DNA from: Saccharomycopsis fibuligera x Saccharomycopsis cf. fibuligera
Lineage: Eukaryota; Ascomycota; Saccharomycetes; Ascoideales; Saccharomycopsidaceae
Direction: 5' to 3'
DNA length: 64,000 nt
Assembly (NCBI GenBank): GCA_001936135.1
Contig: CP012811.1
Span: forward strand, 744,001 to 808,000
A model generated the notes under the pieces. It saw only the letters and a program-made list of their open reading frames with translations, searched no databases and was not told where the DNA came from. A program made the position numbers and the translations under genes. Below, in pieces: positions 40,655 to 49,059 of this stretch (its first letter is position 1; each line of letters begins with the position of its first letter).

Positions 40655-41910
40655 GACATTTCGTTAAGTTACAGTTTTAGAAGTAACTTTCAAGTACCTT
40701 CTAGTTTTACCTCAAGACCCTTAAATACCTCGAGTATTACCCAGGATGGACCCAGGTTTGACTTAAGTATTAACATGTTGTCACCATGGTTGATTTTTTT
40801 AGTATACACCATAACTATTTGATAGCAACATAAGTAGTCGGTATGTATATTCGGCGAAATTAGTTTGTATTATTACGACTTAGTGCGATTTATTTGATTT
40901 TGTTTTGAATTTTAAGTGAAACATCAACACGAGAATTATAGACAGCGATAAACAAGGACAAATACTATACACTGACTTAAAACTAGTATCTAGCGCGAGG
41001 TCACGCTTTCTGGCCACAAGGGGAAGAATAAGTTGTCAGTCCATTGTTGCCAAGACGACAATGACAACTAGCAATCTAGGAAAGAGAAAACGAATGACTT
41101 GGCGATGATCAAGCGTTAACGTTCGATTAATGGAAGAGATTAATTGAAAAGAAGTTGGATGTAGTTCTCTTCAAATATGGACCCTTGGAGGTCGTGGATG
41201 AAAAGAAGTTGGAAAATCTTTTCTTCGAATGTGGACCCTCGGAGGTCATGAATGGAATGAAGTTGGATCTAGTCCTCTTCAAAGTTCGGATTCATGGAGA
41301 TCATCGATACGAAAGACGGACGTTTATGTACCTCTTTTAGAATAAGCGAGACGCTGAATTATCGATTTGATTGAAACGGATCTGGATGGATGATGGTATT
41401 TTATTTTATATTTATTGCTCTGCTAGTCTGACGTATTCAATGGCAAATCATTGTACGGAGATTTAGTATAGACCAGGTATCAATTACTGACAAGGCAACT
41501 CTGATTGGACCTGTCGGCGTTGGCTCTGCCTTAGATATGCAGTTGCAAACTGGTTAGCAGTCAATTAGCTAGGATGTGTACAAGAACGCATCAAACCTTT
41601 TTTTTCTGGCCAGAAGAAGAGTTTTTTATTTCTCATCTTTCTTATTTTTCATTCAGCATGCATGCACATTTTCATTTGTCTTTTATAAATTTTTGATGTC
41701 AACATTTCTTCCTAATTTATCATCTTCTACAAGTTAAAAGAGCAGAATGGATCGATGGGAGTGGTTTTTTGATTTGGTCCGCAATGTGCTAATGGCGGTT
41801 ATATGTTTCCCACTTCGTGTACCAGGATTGGCTCGTGAAATTCTGAACCTTCGCTGGGTAGTACAGATGGGAGATAATTTCGAGGGCGAAATTTTGTCGA
41901 GGCAGGAAAG
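40655..41910 (+). other. 3' non-coding region of D' with a 60-bp tandem repeat
   Basis: No gene is recognised. At ~41150-41320 a unit of about 60 bp (GAAAAGAAGTTGGA..., TGGACCCTCGGAGGTC) is repeated nearly three times and happens to be open, giving a 20-residue protein period. A frame at 41747-41910 ends FEGEILSRQE just before a purine tract (GAGGCAGGAAAG, 41899-41910) and may be the end of a coding region. Confidence 0.5.
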
Positions 41911-42188
41911 TGTAGCGAACATTTTTCTTTTAGCAATGTTGCGAACATGTTCCTTTATCGGATACACATTCCTGATCAGTCTGTGTTCACAATCAGTCTA
42001 GACAAGAGGCATCCCTAGTTGCTATCAAAAATCTTGTATAAAGGTCGGCGTGGTGTTCCTTCTAACTTGTGTATATAGCGATGGGCGGAATAAACGAGAA
42101 GCCGGTGATACCCATCGATAACGATAATAACTCCCACAATACGCGTTTAAAAGTGCTTAGTAGAGAACTACCCCCTTTAAACACAGCA
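41911..42188 (+). repeat. 3' LTR of D'
   Basis: The part homologous to the 5' LTR is 41937-42188 (252 bp). The preceding 26 bp begin TGTAGCGAACAT, an imperfect copy of the LTR start, directly after the purine tract. The LTR may therefore carry a duplicated tip. It ends AAACACAGCA at 42188, 4 bp before element D. Confidence 0.8.
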
Positions 42189-42192
42189 AAGT
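42188..42192. repeat. Target-site duplication of element D, left copy
   Basis: AAAGT, repeated exactly at 47127-47131 after the right LTR. Five bases is the usual Ty3/gypsy duplication length. Confidence 0.9.
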
Positions 42193-42537
42193 TGTAACAA
42201 ATCAGTCCCAGATAGCTCTTAGCTAACGATAGCTCTTAGGTAATGGTAGCTCTTCGGTAACGGTAGCTCTTCGGTAATGGTAGCTCTTAGGTAAAGGTAG
42301 CTCCTAGGTAACAAGCTCCTAACAATAACTATATAAGTAGCTAAGTTCGTCTTTATTATTATTATGTATTCTGTATAGATAACAGTAAGCGAAGTCATCT
42401 TCCTTTTATTACAATATACTTATCTCCTTTACTTTATCTTGAGTCTTATCTCTCTTCCTAGTCGATCCTAGAAAATAACTATGAACCCTGAAACCTTCTC
42501 ACGTCTTAATTCAGACCCTTTAACCCCATCTCTTACA
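42193..42537 (+). repeat. 5' LTR of D with a 17-bp x 6 array
   Basis: TGTAACAAATC...CTCTTACA. From 42211 to 42312 a 17-bp unit of the form GGTAGCTCTTCGGTAAC is repeated six times with small changes. A TATATAAG box follows near 42330. The gag ATG (42481) lies inside the LTR. Confidence 0.92.
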
Positions 42538-43365
42538 ATTGGTAGCGCCTTTGGTGCTAGGGGAGAGACTCTGACTCCAATTTTTACAGGAAAAAATTCC
42601 TCATTAGCCGCTATTCAACATTTTCAAACTTTGATGTTTACATACTGTTTTAGCAAAGGCTATAACACTTCAGATCAACAACTTAGAGCTACTATTGGTT
42701 GCTTACGTGATGTCGCTGCTACTTGGGCAGTCAACTTCTTAACTTCTCGGGAAAACATTAACGAGATCGATGTCGACGAATTCTGGAGAGCTTTTTCTGA
42801 ACGTTTTGGACAATCATATAACACAGCCTCCTTAAACAAACAACTTTCTTCTTTAAGACAATCTGGTTCTATCGAAGATTATATTACTAGATTTAACTAT
42901 TTGGCTTCAGCCTATGACACTGGTGAATCCACTTTAATGGATTTCTTTATCAATGGTTTAAACGAGAACCTTAGAATTCATGTTAGCATCTTGAGAGACT
43001 CCTTTCTCCAACAACATCTTCCTGTCTCTCTCAATTGGGTTCAAACATCAGCAACCCGTATCGCTGCCACTATGCAACCTGTTATGCATGGACAATCAAA
43101 TTTCAATAAAAACAACAAGAAATCTAACAGTTATAAACCATCGTATAGTGCTGGGTTTTCCAACCACACTAACAGATACGCAAAAAGTTACAACAATAAC
43201 CGTTTTAACAAACCGCACTTTAACAACAGAAATTTTCACAACCAGGGAAATAGCAGACCATTCTCAAACCATTCTGGACCGGAGAAAATGGATCTTGACC
43301 ACCTTACTTTAGAAAACTCCAATTTGGATGTTAACGCGAGGAATCGCTACTCTCAACAAAACTAA
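42481..43365 (+). CDS. gag of Ty3/gypsy element D
   Basis: 294 residues. The ATG is in the 5' LTR and the frame crosses the primer site. Residues ~60-170 resemble the Ty3/gypsy retrotransposon gag (capsid) domain: ATWAVNFLTSRENINEI, FWRAFSERFGQ, YITRFNYLASAYDTG. The C-terminal third is rich in Asn, Arg, His and Phe (NNNRFNKPHFNNRNFHNQGN) and has no CCHC knuckle; this basic tail may bind RNA instead. Pol overlaps the end in the +1 frame. No stop or frame error. Confidence 0.88.
   Translation: MNPETFSRLNSDPLTPSLTIGSAFGARGETLTPIFTGKNSSLAAIQHFQTLMFTYCFSKGYNTSDQQLRATIGCLRDVAATWAVNFLTSRENINEIDVDEFWRAFSERFGQSYNTASLNKQLSSLRQSGSIEDYITRFNYLASAYDTGESTLMDFFINGLNENLRIHVSILRDSFLQQHLPVSLNWVQTSATRIAATMQPVMHGQSNFNKNNKKSNSYKPSYSAGFSNHTNRYAKSYNNNRFNKPHFNNRNFHNQGNSRPFSNHSGPEKMDLDHLTLENSNLDVNARNRYSQQN
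42540..42549 (+). promoter_or_regulatory. Primer-binding site of D (tRNA-iMet 3' end)
   Basis: TGGTAGCGCC, two bases after the LTR, is complementary to the 3' end GGCGCUACCA of yeast initiator tRNA-Met, as in Ty1. It is inside the gag frame (codons for Ile-Gly-Ser-Ala). Confidence 0.9.
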
Positions 43366-46300
43366 TGACCCTCCGATATTACACCCTGCTCATGTACAAG
43401 TCATGGTTAATGATGTACAAATTGACTCTTTATTCGATACTGGTGCTAGTTCCAATTTTGTCAGCAAGGAAGTAGTACAAGCCAACCGTTGGCCTGTTTT
43501 TACTCCTGAAAAGGCTAGTGTGTCTGTCGCAGTCAATAAAGAACAACAGCTACTCACGGAATGTTGTTCTTTGGATGTGGAAATTGGAGGAAAAACAAAA
43601 AGTACTTCAGCCTATGTCCTTCCTGTGTCGAATCGTCCTATGATCTTTGGCCTTCCGTTCATCAAGCAACATGCGAGCTTGCTTGCACAAACGGGCGTTT
43701 GGTCCATCCTGGGTTCGGATGATGCTGTTCACCCTCAGGAAGACTCGAGTTCTGAAGCAGTGCAAATCAACCTTATTCTGGTCCACGAATTGCGCAAAGA
43801 AGTTAAAAACCACGAGAAAATGGAACTCTACTGGGTAAAAGCAGAGCCTGATACACTGAAATCCGAAAATCCCATTCCTGTCCCAAAAGAACTTGACAAG
43901 TTGAAATACCATGCTTTGAAACAGATGGTTCAAGCAGTTAGTGATGTTGACGGTAAAATTGAACACCTCCCACCGTTACGCGAACGCTTCGACCACCGAA
44001 TCAAACTCACCGATGATCAAATCATTGCTCGACCACCATATCGCTTAGCTCCATTACAAGCACAAGAAGCAGAAAATCAAATTGCTGAACTCTTAAAGCT
44101 GGGTATGCTTAAAGAGTCAGATAGTCCTTGGTCCTTTCCAATAGTGATGGTTAAAAAACAAGATAATACTTGGCGTATGTGTGTTGACTACCGCCTCATT
44201 AACAACAAAACTATCAAAAACTCATTCCCATTACCTCACATTGATGATACATTAGCCAAGGTCGGAGGAAAACGTTTCTATTCAAAAATTGATTTAGCAC
44301 AAGGATACCACCAATTAAGGATGCATCCTGGAGACGAGGATAAAGTCGCATTTTCTACTTCATCCGGACATTATACATGGCGTGTAATACCTTTTGGTTT
44401 GAAAAATGCACCTGCTTCATTTTCACAATTTATAAAGCTGATTCTTGCTCCTTATTCACATTTTCTGGTATATTATTTGGATGATATTCTCATTTATGGC
44501 GACGATGCAGAACAACACTTTGAAGATGTAATGTGTATTTTAAAAGCGTTAGCCAAAAATCAATTAACAATTACAACACAAAAATGTTGTTTTTTCCAAT
44601 ACCAGGTGGAGTTCTTGGGTCACGTGATCCTGAACGCCGGTATTGCGGCAAGTCCGCGGAAAATCAACGCCATTTTAGACATGCCGGAACCAGATACACA
44701 AAAGAAAGCACAACGCTATATTGGATGTCTTAACTACTATCGAAAATTCTTTAAAAATCTCTCAAAGATTCTTTCACCACTCAATCAGCTTGCTGCGGGA
44801 TCCATTAGCTATAATGAACTGTGCAAGGCAGCAGTTGCTCAATCGAAAGAACTTTTGGTAAATGCCCCACTCCTCATTTCCGCATACAGCGTTAAGCTGC
44901 TCAAGCTTTTTACTGATGCCTCAAACGCTGCTATAGGAGGAGTTTTACAGGGTTATGATGATGATGATAAGTTGGTTGGCGTTGTTGGTTATTTTAGTAA
45001 GTCATTGGATGTTCATCAAAGACGGTATTCGGTGTATGACAAAGAATTGTTTGCTATTGTTGAATCGTTGTGGCACTTTAGGACCCAGATTGCTGATCGC
45101 CATGTGGTGGTACACACAGACCACGTCTCATTAAGACATTTATTGTTGCAAAAACAACTCCATCCTCGCATTATGCGATGGCTCGACACCCTTTCTGAAT
45201 ATGATGTTGAAATCACACACATCTCAGGGCTGACAAATAAAGTTGCAGATTGGTTATCGAGACTTGATCTTGATGCTGTGCTGGTTGATGAAGGAATTCA
45301 CGCTAAATTAGCTCAATTAACTTTACAAGATGATAAACAAGACCCTTTCCTTAAAATGAAAATTGAGAAACTTGCTGCTAATGAACGATTAACGAAATTT
45401 GATAAGTTATTCAAGATCCAGGATAACAAACTTTGGTATGATAACCCTATTACCGAATCTAATCTGCTCAGATTATGTGTTCCTCAGTCTTATCAAAAGG
45501 ACTTGCTAGCTGAAACCCATGGTGTTACTCATTTAAGTCTGTACAAATTATACTTGAAACTAGCTGAGAAATATTATTGGCCTTCTATGTTTGCTGATAT
45601 CAAGCGTTTTGTACATCGATGCGATGTCTGCCAACGCACATTAGCTGGTCCCACTACTAATAATTTGCTCGAACCATTAGAGATTCCACAGTCCCGATGG
45701 CTGAGTATCTCCATCGATTTTGTTACTGGATTTCCACCATCTGGTAAAACAGACATGGTATTAGTTGTCGTGGATAGGTTGACAAAATACTCCCATTTCT
45801 TACCAGTGAGCAAAACGATCACTGGATATAGCACAGCTATCATTTTAATAAACGAAGTTTTTCGTTTACATGGTATTCCCACTGAAATAGTTTCGGATAG
45901 AGATGTTCGATTCCAAAGTGTTATGTATCAAACTATTATGGACAAGTTGGGGATTAAGTTAAAGATGAGCACAGCCAATCATCCCGAAACTAATGGCCAA
46001 ACTGAGAGAACCATCAAAACCCTAACTGGGATGTTGCGTCGGTATTGCTTTAATCAATTCTCTTCTTGGCGAAAATTTTTACCTATGGTAGAATTTGCTT
46101 ACAACACCTCTTATCACCATAGTATCAAATGCACTCCATTTTTTGCAGACCACGGTTATGAAGCACCTGATCCTTTTTATGGTAGACGGTTTTCGGAAGG
46201 TCATGTAACACCTACAGAAGAATACTTGAAGGCCGCGCAAGCTGTTCTTCACCGAACAAAAGAATATTTAGTTCAACAACAACATCGGTCTCAGGTAATT

Positions 46301-46786
46301 GCGGATGAAAATCGTCGTGAAATATCTTTTGATATTGGAAATTGGGTGCTTCTCCACAGAGATGCTCATTTTGGTGTTGATGGTCCGTACAAGAAAATTC
46401 ATCCAGTTTATCTTGGACCATATAAAGTCGTTAAACGAGTGGGGGAAAGTGCTGTTGAGTTAGATTTACCCTCTATAACTAAACAACACAGGGTAATAAA
46501 CGTTAGGTGGTTAAAACTATACCGAGAACCAGACGTTGTATACCCAAAGGAACCCCCTCGTAACGAAATTGAGGCCGCATCTAGAGCCGACGAAATCACA
46601 GCAATCGCAGGTATTGCAAAAGACTACTTGCATGTGTTTTGGCAAGATTGCAAACCTGAACATGCCACACCTATCTCGTTTGACTTCTTCAGAACTAAAG
46701 TACCAACCAATTTACGAAATGCTCTAACTGAACAAATCAACTATCTTAAAAGAACTGGGTTATCCTCTAAGGGGGAGGAAGTGTAA
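43328..46786 (+). CDS. pol of Ty3/gypsy element D (protease, RT, RNase H, integrase)
   Basis: About 1150 residues, expressed by +1 shift near 43339; the nominal start at 43328 is not a true initiation codon. Protease LFDTGASSNFV near the start. RT: PPYRLAPLQ, RMCVDYRLINNKT, SKIDLAQGYHQLRM, PFGLKNAPASF and YYLDD (~44470). RNase H: LFTDASNAAIGGVL, YDKELFAIVESL, VHTDHVSLRHLL. Integrase: zinc site H..H..CDVCQR, core IDFVTGFPP, VSDRDVRFQS, ANHPETNGQTERT, and a GPY/F module (HPVYLGPYKVVKRV). A C-terminal segment (DYLHVFWQDCKPEHATPISF) may be chromodomain-like. The stop TAA lies in the 3' LTR. Order RT before integrase marks the Ty3/gypsy class. Confidence 0.93.
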   Translation: MLTRGIATLNKTNDPPILHPAHVQVMVNDVQIDSLFDTGASSNFVSKEVVQANRWPVFTPEKASVSVAVNKEQQLLTECCSLDVEIGGKTKSTSAYVLPVSNRPMIFGLPFIKQHASLLAQTGVWSILGSDDAVHPQEDSSSEAVQINLILVHELRKEVKNHEKMELYWVKAEPDTLKSENPIPVPKELDKLKYHALKQMVQAVSDVDGKIEHLPPLRERFDHRIKLTDDQIIARPPYRLAPLQAQEAENQIAELLKLGMLKESDSPWSFPIVMVKKQDNTWRMCVDYRLINNKTIKNSFPLPHIDDTLAKVGGKRFYSKIDLAQGYHQLRMHPGDEDKVAFSTSSGHYTWRVIPFGLKNAPASFSQFIKLILAPYSHFLVYYLDDILIYGDDAEQHFEDVMCILKALAKNQLTITTQKCCFFQYQVEFLGHVILNAGIAASPRKINAILDMPEPDTQKKAQRYIGCLNYYRKFFKNLSKILSPLNQLAAGSISYNELCKAAVAQSKELLVNAPLLISAYSVKLLKLFTDASNAAIGGVLQGYDDDDKLVGVVGYFSKSLDVHQRRYSVYDKELFAIVESLWHFRTQIADRHVVVHTDHVSLRHLLLQKQLHPRIMRWLDTLSEYDVEITHISGLTNKVADWLSRLDLDAVLVDEGIHAKLAQLTLQDDKQDPFLKMKIEKLAANERLTKFDKLFKIQDNKLWYDNPITESNLLRLCVPQSYQKDLLAETHGVTHLSLYKLYLKLAEKYYWPSMFADIKRFVHRCDVCQRTLAGPTTNNLLEPLEIPQSRWLSISIDFVTGFPPSGKTDMVLVVVDRLTKYSHFLPVSKTITGYSTAIILINEVFRLHGIPTEIVSDRDVRFQSVMYQTIMDKLGIKLKMSTANHPETNGQTERTIKTLTGMLRRYCFNQFSSWRKFLPMVEFAYNTSYHHSIKCTPFFADHGYEAPDPFYGRRFSEGHVTPTEEYLKAAQAVLHRTKEYLVQQQHRSQVIADENRREISFDIGNWVLLHRDAHFGVDGPYKKIHPVYLGPYKVVKRVGESAVELDLPSITKQHRVINVRWLKLYREPDVVYPKEPPRNEIEAASRADEITAIAGIAKDYLHVFWQDCKPEHATPISFDFFRTKVPTNLRNALTEQINYLKRTGLSSKGEEV
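43336..43342 (+). promoter_or_regulatory. Candidate +1 ribosomal frameshift site
   Basis: GCG-AGG-A in the gag frame. Skipping the first A of AGG gives GCG GGA ATC, the start of the open pol frame. It combines the P-site GCG of the Ty3 site (GCG-AGU-U) with the slow AGG of the Ty1 site (CUU-AGG-C). The overlap of the two frames is short, about 38 bp or slightly more, so the site must lie here. Confidence 0.65.
46769..46781 (+). promoter_or_regulatory. Polypurine tract of D
   Basis: AAGGGGGAGGAAG directly before the 3' LTR, also coding for the last pol residues. Confidence 0.85.
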
Positions 46787-47126
46787 CAAATCAGTCCCAG
46801 ATAGCTCTTAGCTAACGATAGCTCTTAGGTAATGGTAGCTCTTCGGTAACGGTAGCTCTTCGGTAATGGTAGCTCTTAGGTAAAGGTAGCTCCTAGGTAA
46901 CAAGCTCCTAACAATAACTATATAAGTAGCTAAGTTCGTCTTTATTATTATTATGTATTCTGTATAGATAACAGTAAGCGAAGTCATCTTCCTTTTATTA
47001 CAATATACTTATCTCCTTTACGTTATCTTGAGTCTTATCTCTCTTCCTAGTCGATCCTAGAAAATAACTATGAATCCTGAAACCTTCTCACGTCTCAATT
47101 CAGACCCTTTAACCCCATCTCTTACA
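46782..47126 (+). repeat. 3' LTR of D, 345 bp
   Basis: Same length and six-unit array as the 5' LTR. Followed by the duplicated AAAGT (47127-47131). Confidence 0.95.
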
Positions 47127-47131
47127 AAAGT

Positions 47132-47493
47132 CAAATCTTGGCTTTCTTGTCTAAAGTTAAATGCAAACCTTCATCGAACCTACTATACACCGTAGTTCGA
47201 CTCCGCCCGCGGTGAACGTAACATGATTTTTACTCGACATACTTATGGCTTTCATCAAGCCAAAAGTTGATTTCGAGTATTTCGTTAAAGACTGACTAGC
47301 AATTGTCAACTTGCACAGTATTTGCTGCGAATAAAAGAGTACTAATAACAGATTTATACTGATTTTTGTTGAAGTACTTTGCTGTAGTTGCTAGAATAGG
47401 TCTGGCTATCTCTGCCCGAAGTGTTAAGAGATACGTTTTCTCGAAAGTCTCTGTGTTTTGAATATCTCCTCTAAAGACCACTCAATTTTTTCG
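47132..47493 (-). pseudogene. Relic DNA with a tiny copia RT remnant on the minus strand
   Basis: A minus-strand frame at 47296-47481 contains QYKSVISTLLFAANTVQVD, which matches the RT/RNase H junction of copia elements (KYQSVIGTLLFAGNTERVD in C, FRSIIGTLLYVANSVRSD in A). The rest of the stretch holds nothing recognisable. Confidence 0.45.
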
Positions 47494-47984
47494 TGTTGAG
47501 GTACAAGTATTATTTGACTCGAATACTGTACTGTCATTACTTTACTGTTTCTACTTTGTTACAAGTATTTTATTTTTCCTACCTCATTATTCTTACTTCA
47601 TTGTTTTTACTTCACTGGTCTTACTTATCGCTTCATTACTAATTTTTACGTTTTGGCTTACTGCTTTCTTGGTCACCAGCTTCACCTTATTTTCTGTCCT
47701 TCGTGATCAGAATGAGCCTATACCAATGGTCTGGTATATCACATATCCCAATACTATGGTTTGAAAGTCAAAACGGTGTGACAGTGCATGTATTTGCACA
47801 ACTGATATGGAGACATAAGATGCATAAATGAAGGAAAATAGAAACTTGCCCCAGATTATTGTATATTGAAATATGTCTGTTCTTGGCTTTCATTTTTCCT
47901 TTTCTTTTATTTTTCTGATTCCTTACCGACAATTTTATACACCTTATTACAATACAATACAATATTTCTTTACAATTTGTAACA
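47494..47984 (+). repeat. 5' LTR of the decayed copia element C, 491 bp
   Basis: TGTTGAGG...TTTGTAACA, matching 52594-52936 over most of its length. It carries ~140 bp (about 47770-47925) absent from the 3' LTR. It is followed by GGTTCATAGTCTGG, which resembles the family-A primer site in its second half. Confidence 0.8.
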
Positions 47985-48131
47985 GGTTCATAGTCTGGAT
48001 TGCTAAGTTATTATTAAATTGAACAAAGAACAGTACTCTGTCGGTTCTATTGTGCATATATTGTTTCTTTAACTTATTCTTTTTTTTGTCTTTACAACAA
48101 GCAACATATATAAATACAGAAGAGAAAAAAA

Positions 48132-49048
48132 TTGAGTATTTATGAATTTGAGTCTAATCATGATATCAGTGATGCTGTATTCAAGACTCAGTTGGATATT
48201 AGTAGGCCGGGGAATAGGAGAATAATTGACAATGGATATGGATATCCATTGCTCTCTGACTTTGCCCTGAATCTACTTGTAATGGTACTTGAAGATGTTG
48301 GAAAAACTAGGATTAAAGCAATGCTTGATGCTGACAAGCTCAACTTCCATCCTGCTAGCTTGTCCAGCTGGATACTATGCTAGAGAAAAGCTAAAACTAT
48401 GGATAATTTTCTTTATCGGTTTCAGGTTGTTGTTGGATTGCATTTGTGATATAGAATATCTAGAAGGTATATAAAACTTGAAAACTATAACTCTGTTACT
48501 CTAATGAATAACTGGTAGACTGGTTGCATTTCCATAAAATCGGACCTCGCAAGACGTCTTAAGTCGTTTTGAATGACAAACTCTCACTGTCCTGAGATTG
48601 CAATACCTAAAAGTACTTTTCTTGCTTCCTGTCTTGACAAAGAAGACCCTCACAATTTTTTTTGGCTGCAAGCAACATGCTCAACGACAATGAAAAGTTA
48701 AAAAGGATGGACGACAATGAGATAATGTTCAAGCTCGAAGAGTTTTGTAGTAGAGATATTGTCAGCTCCCATCACTCTAATGAGAGAAAAGGGGCAAGTA
48801 TCGACACTGAAATGGTCCAACATGCTGCAAAAGCCTATGTTATTAGGTGCTGGTCATATGGCAAACAAGGGCATATTACCTCTAAATGTCGTTTGGAGAA
48901 GACAACGAAGAGGTGTAAAGAGACTGTTTTGTTGGTGGAAGTTTCAGAGTTGCATAATGTGTTTGTCACTGAAAATGGTAACACTGTTGTTGACTTAGAT
49001 GACAATAAAGAGATTACAATTGACGAAGCTAACTATCTTGACGGATAG
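48132..49048 (+). pseudogene. gag remnant of element C
   Basis: 48132-48383 begins at TTG where an ATG is expected and aligns with family-A gag (GYGYPLLSDFALNLLV, AMLDADKLNFHP). After stops and gaps, ~48679-49048 resumes with CWSYGKQGHITSKC, a CCHC knuckle whose second cysteine has become tyrosine. It is inactive. Confidence 0.7.
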
Positions 49049-49059
49049 TTTTTCACTCT

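Larger units (their letters stand above)
42193..47126 (+). mobile_element. Intact Ty3/gypsy retrotransposon D, 4934 bp
   Basis: Complete element: two 345-bp LTRs (42193-42537, 46782-47126) that are nearly identical, a 5-bp duplication AAAGT, a tRNA-iMet primer site, open gag and pol, and a purine tract. Only a few LTR differences are visible (CCCTG/TCCTG, CTTTA/CGTTA, CTTAATT/CTCAATT), so the insertion is recent. It sits 4 bp beyond the end of the D' 3' LTR. It is the best candidate in the window for an element that is still active. Confidence 0.95.

Noticed and set aside
47165-47215. A tRNA-like TTCGACTCC segment
   Set aside because: The bases either side do not form a T-arm stem and no acceptor or anticodon arm can be found.
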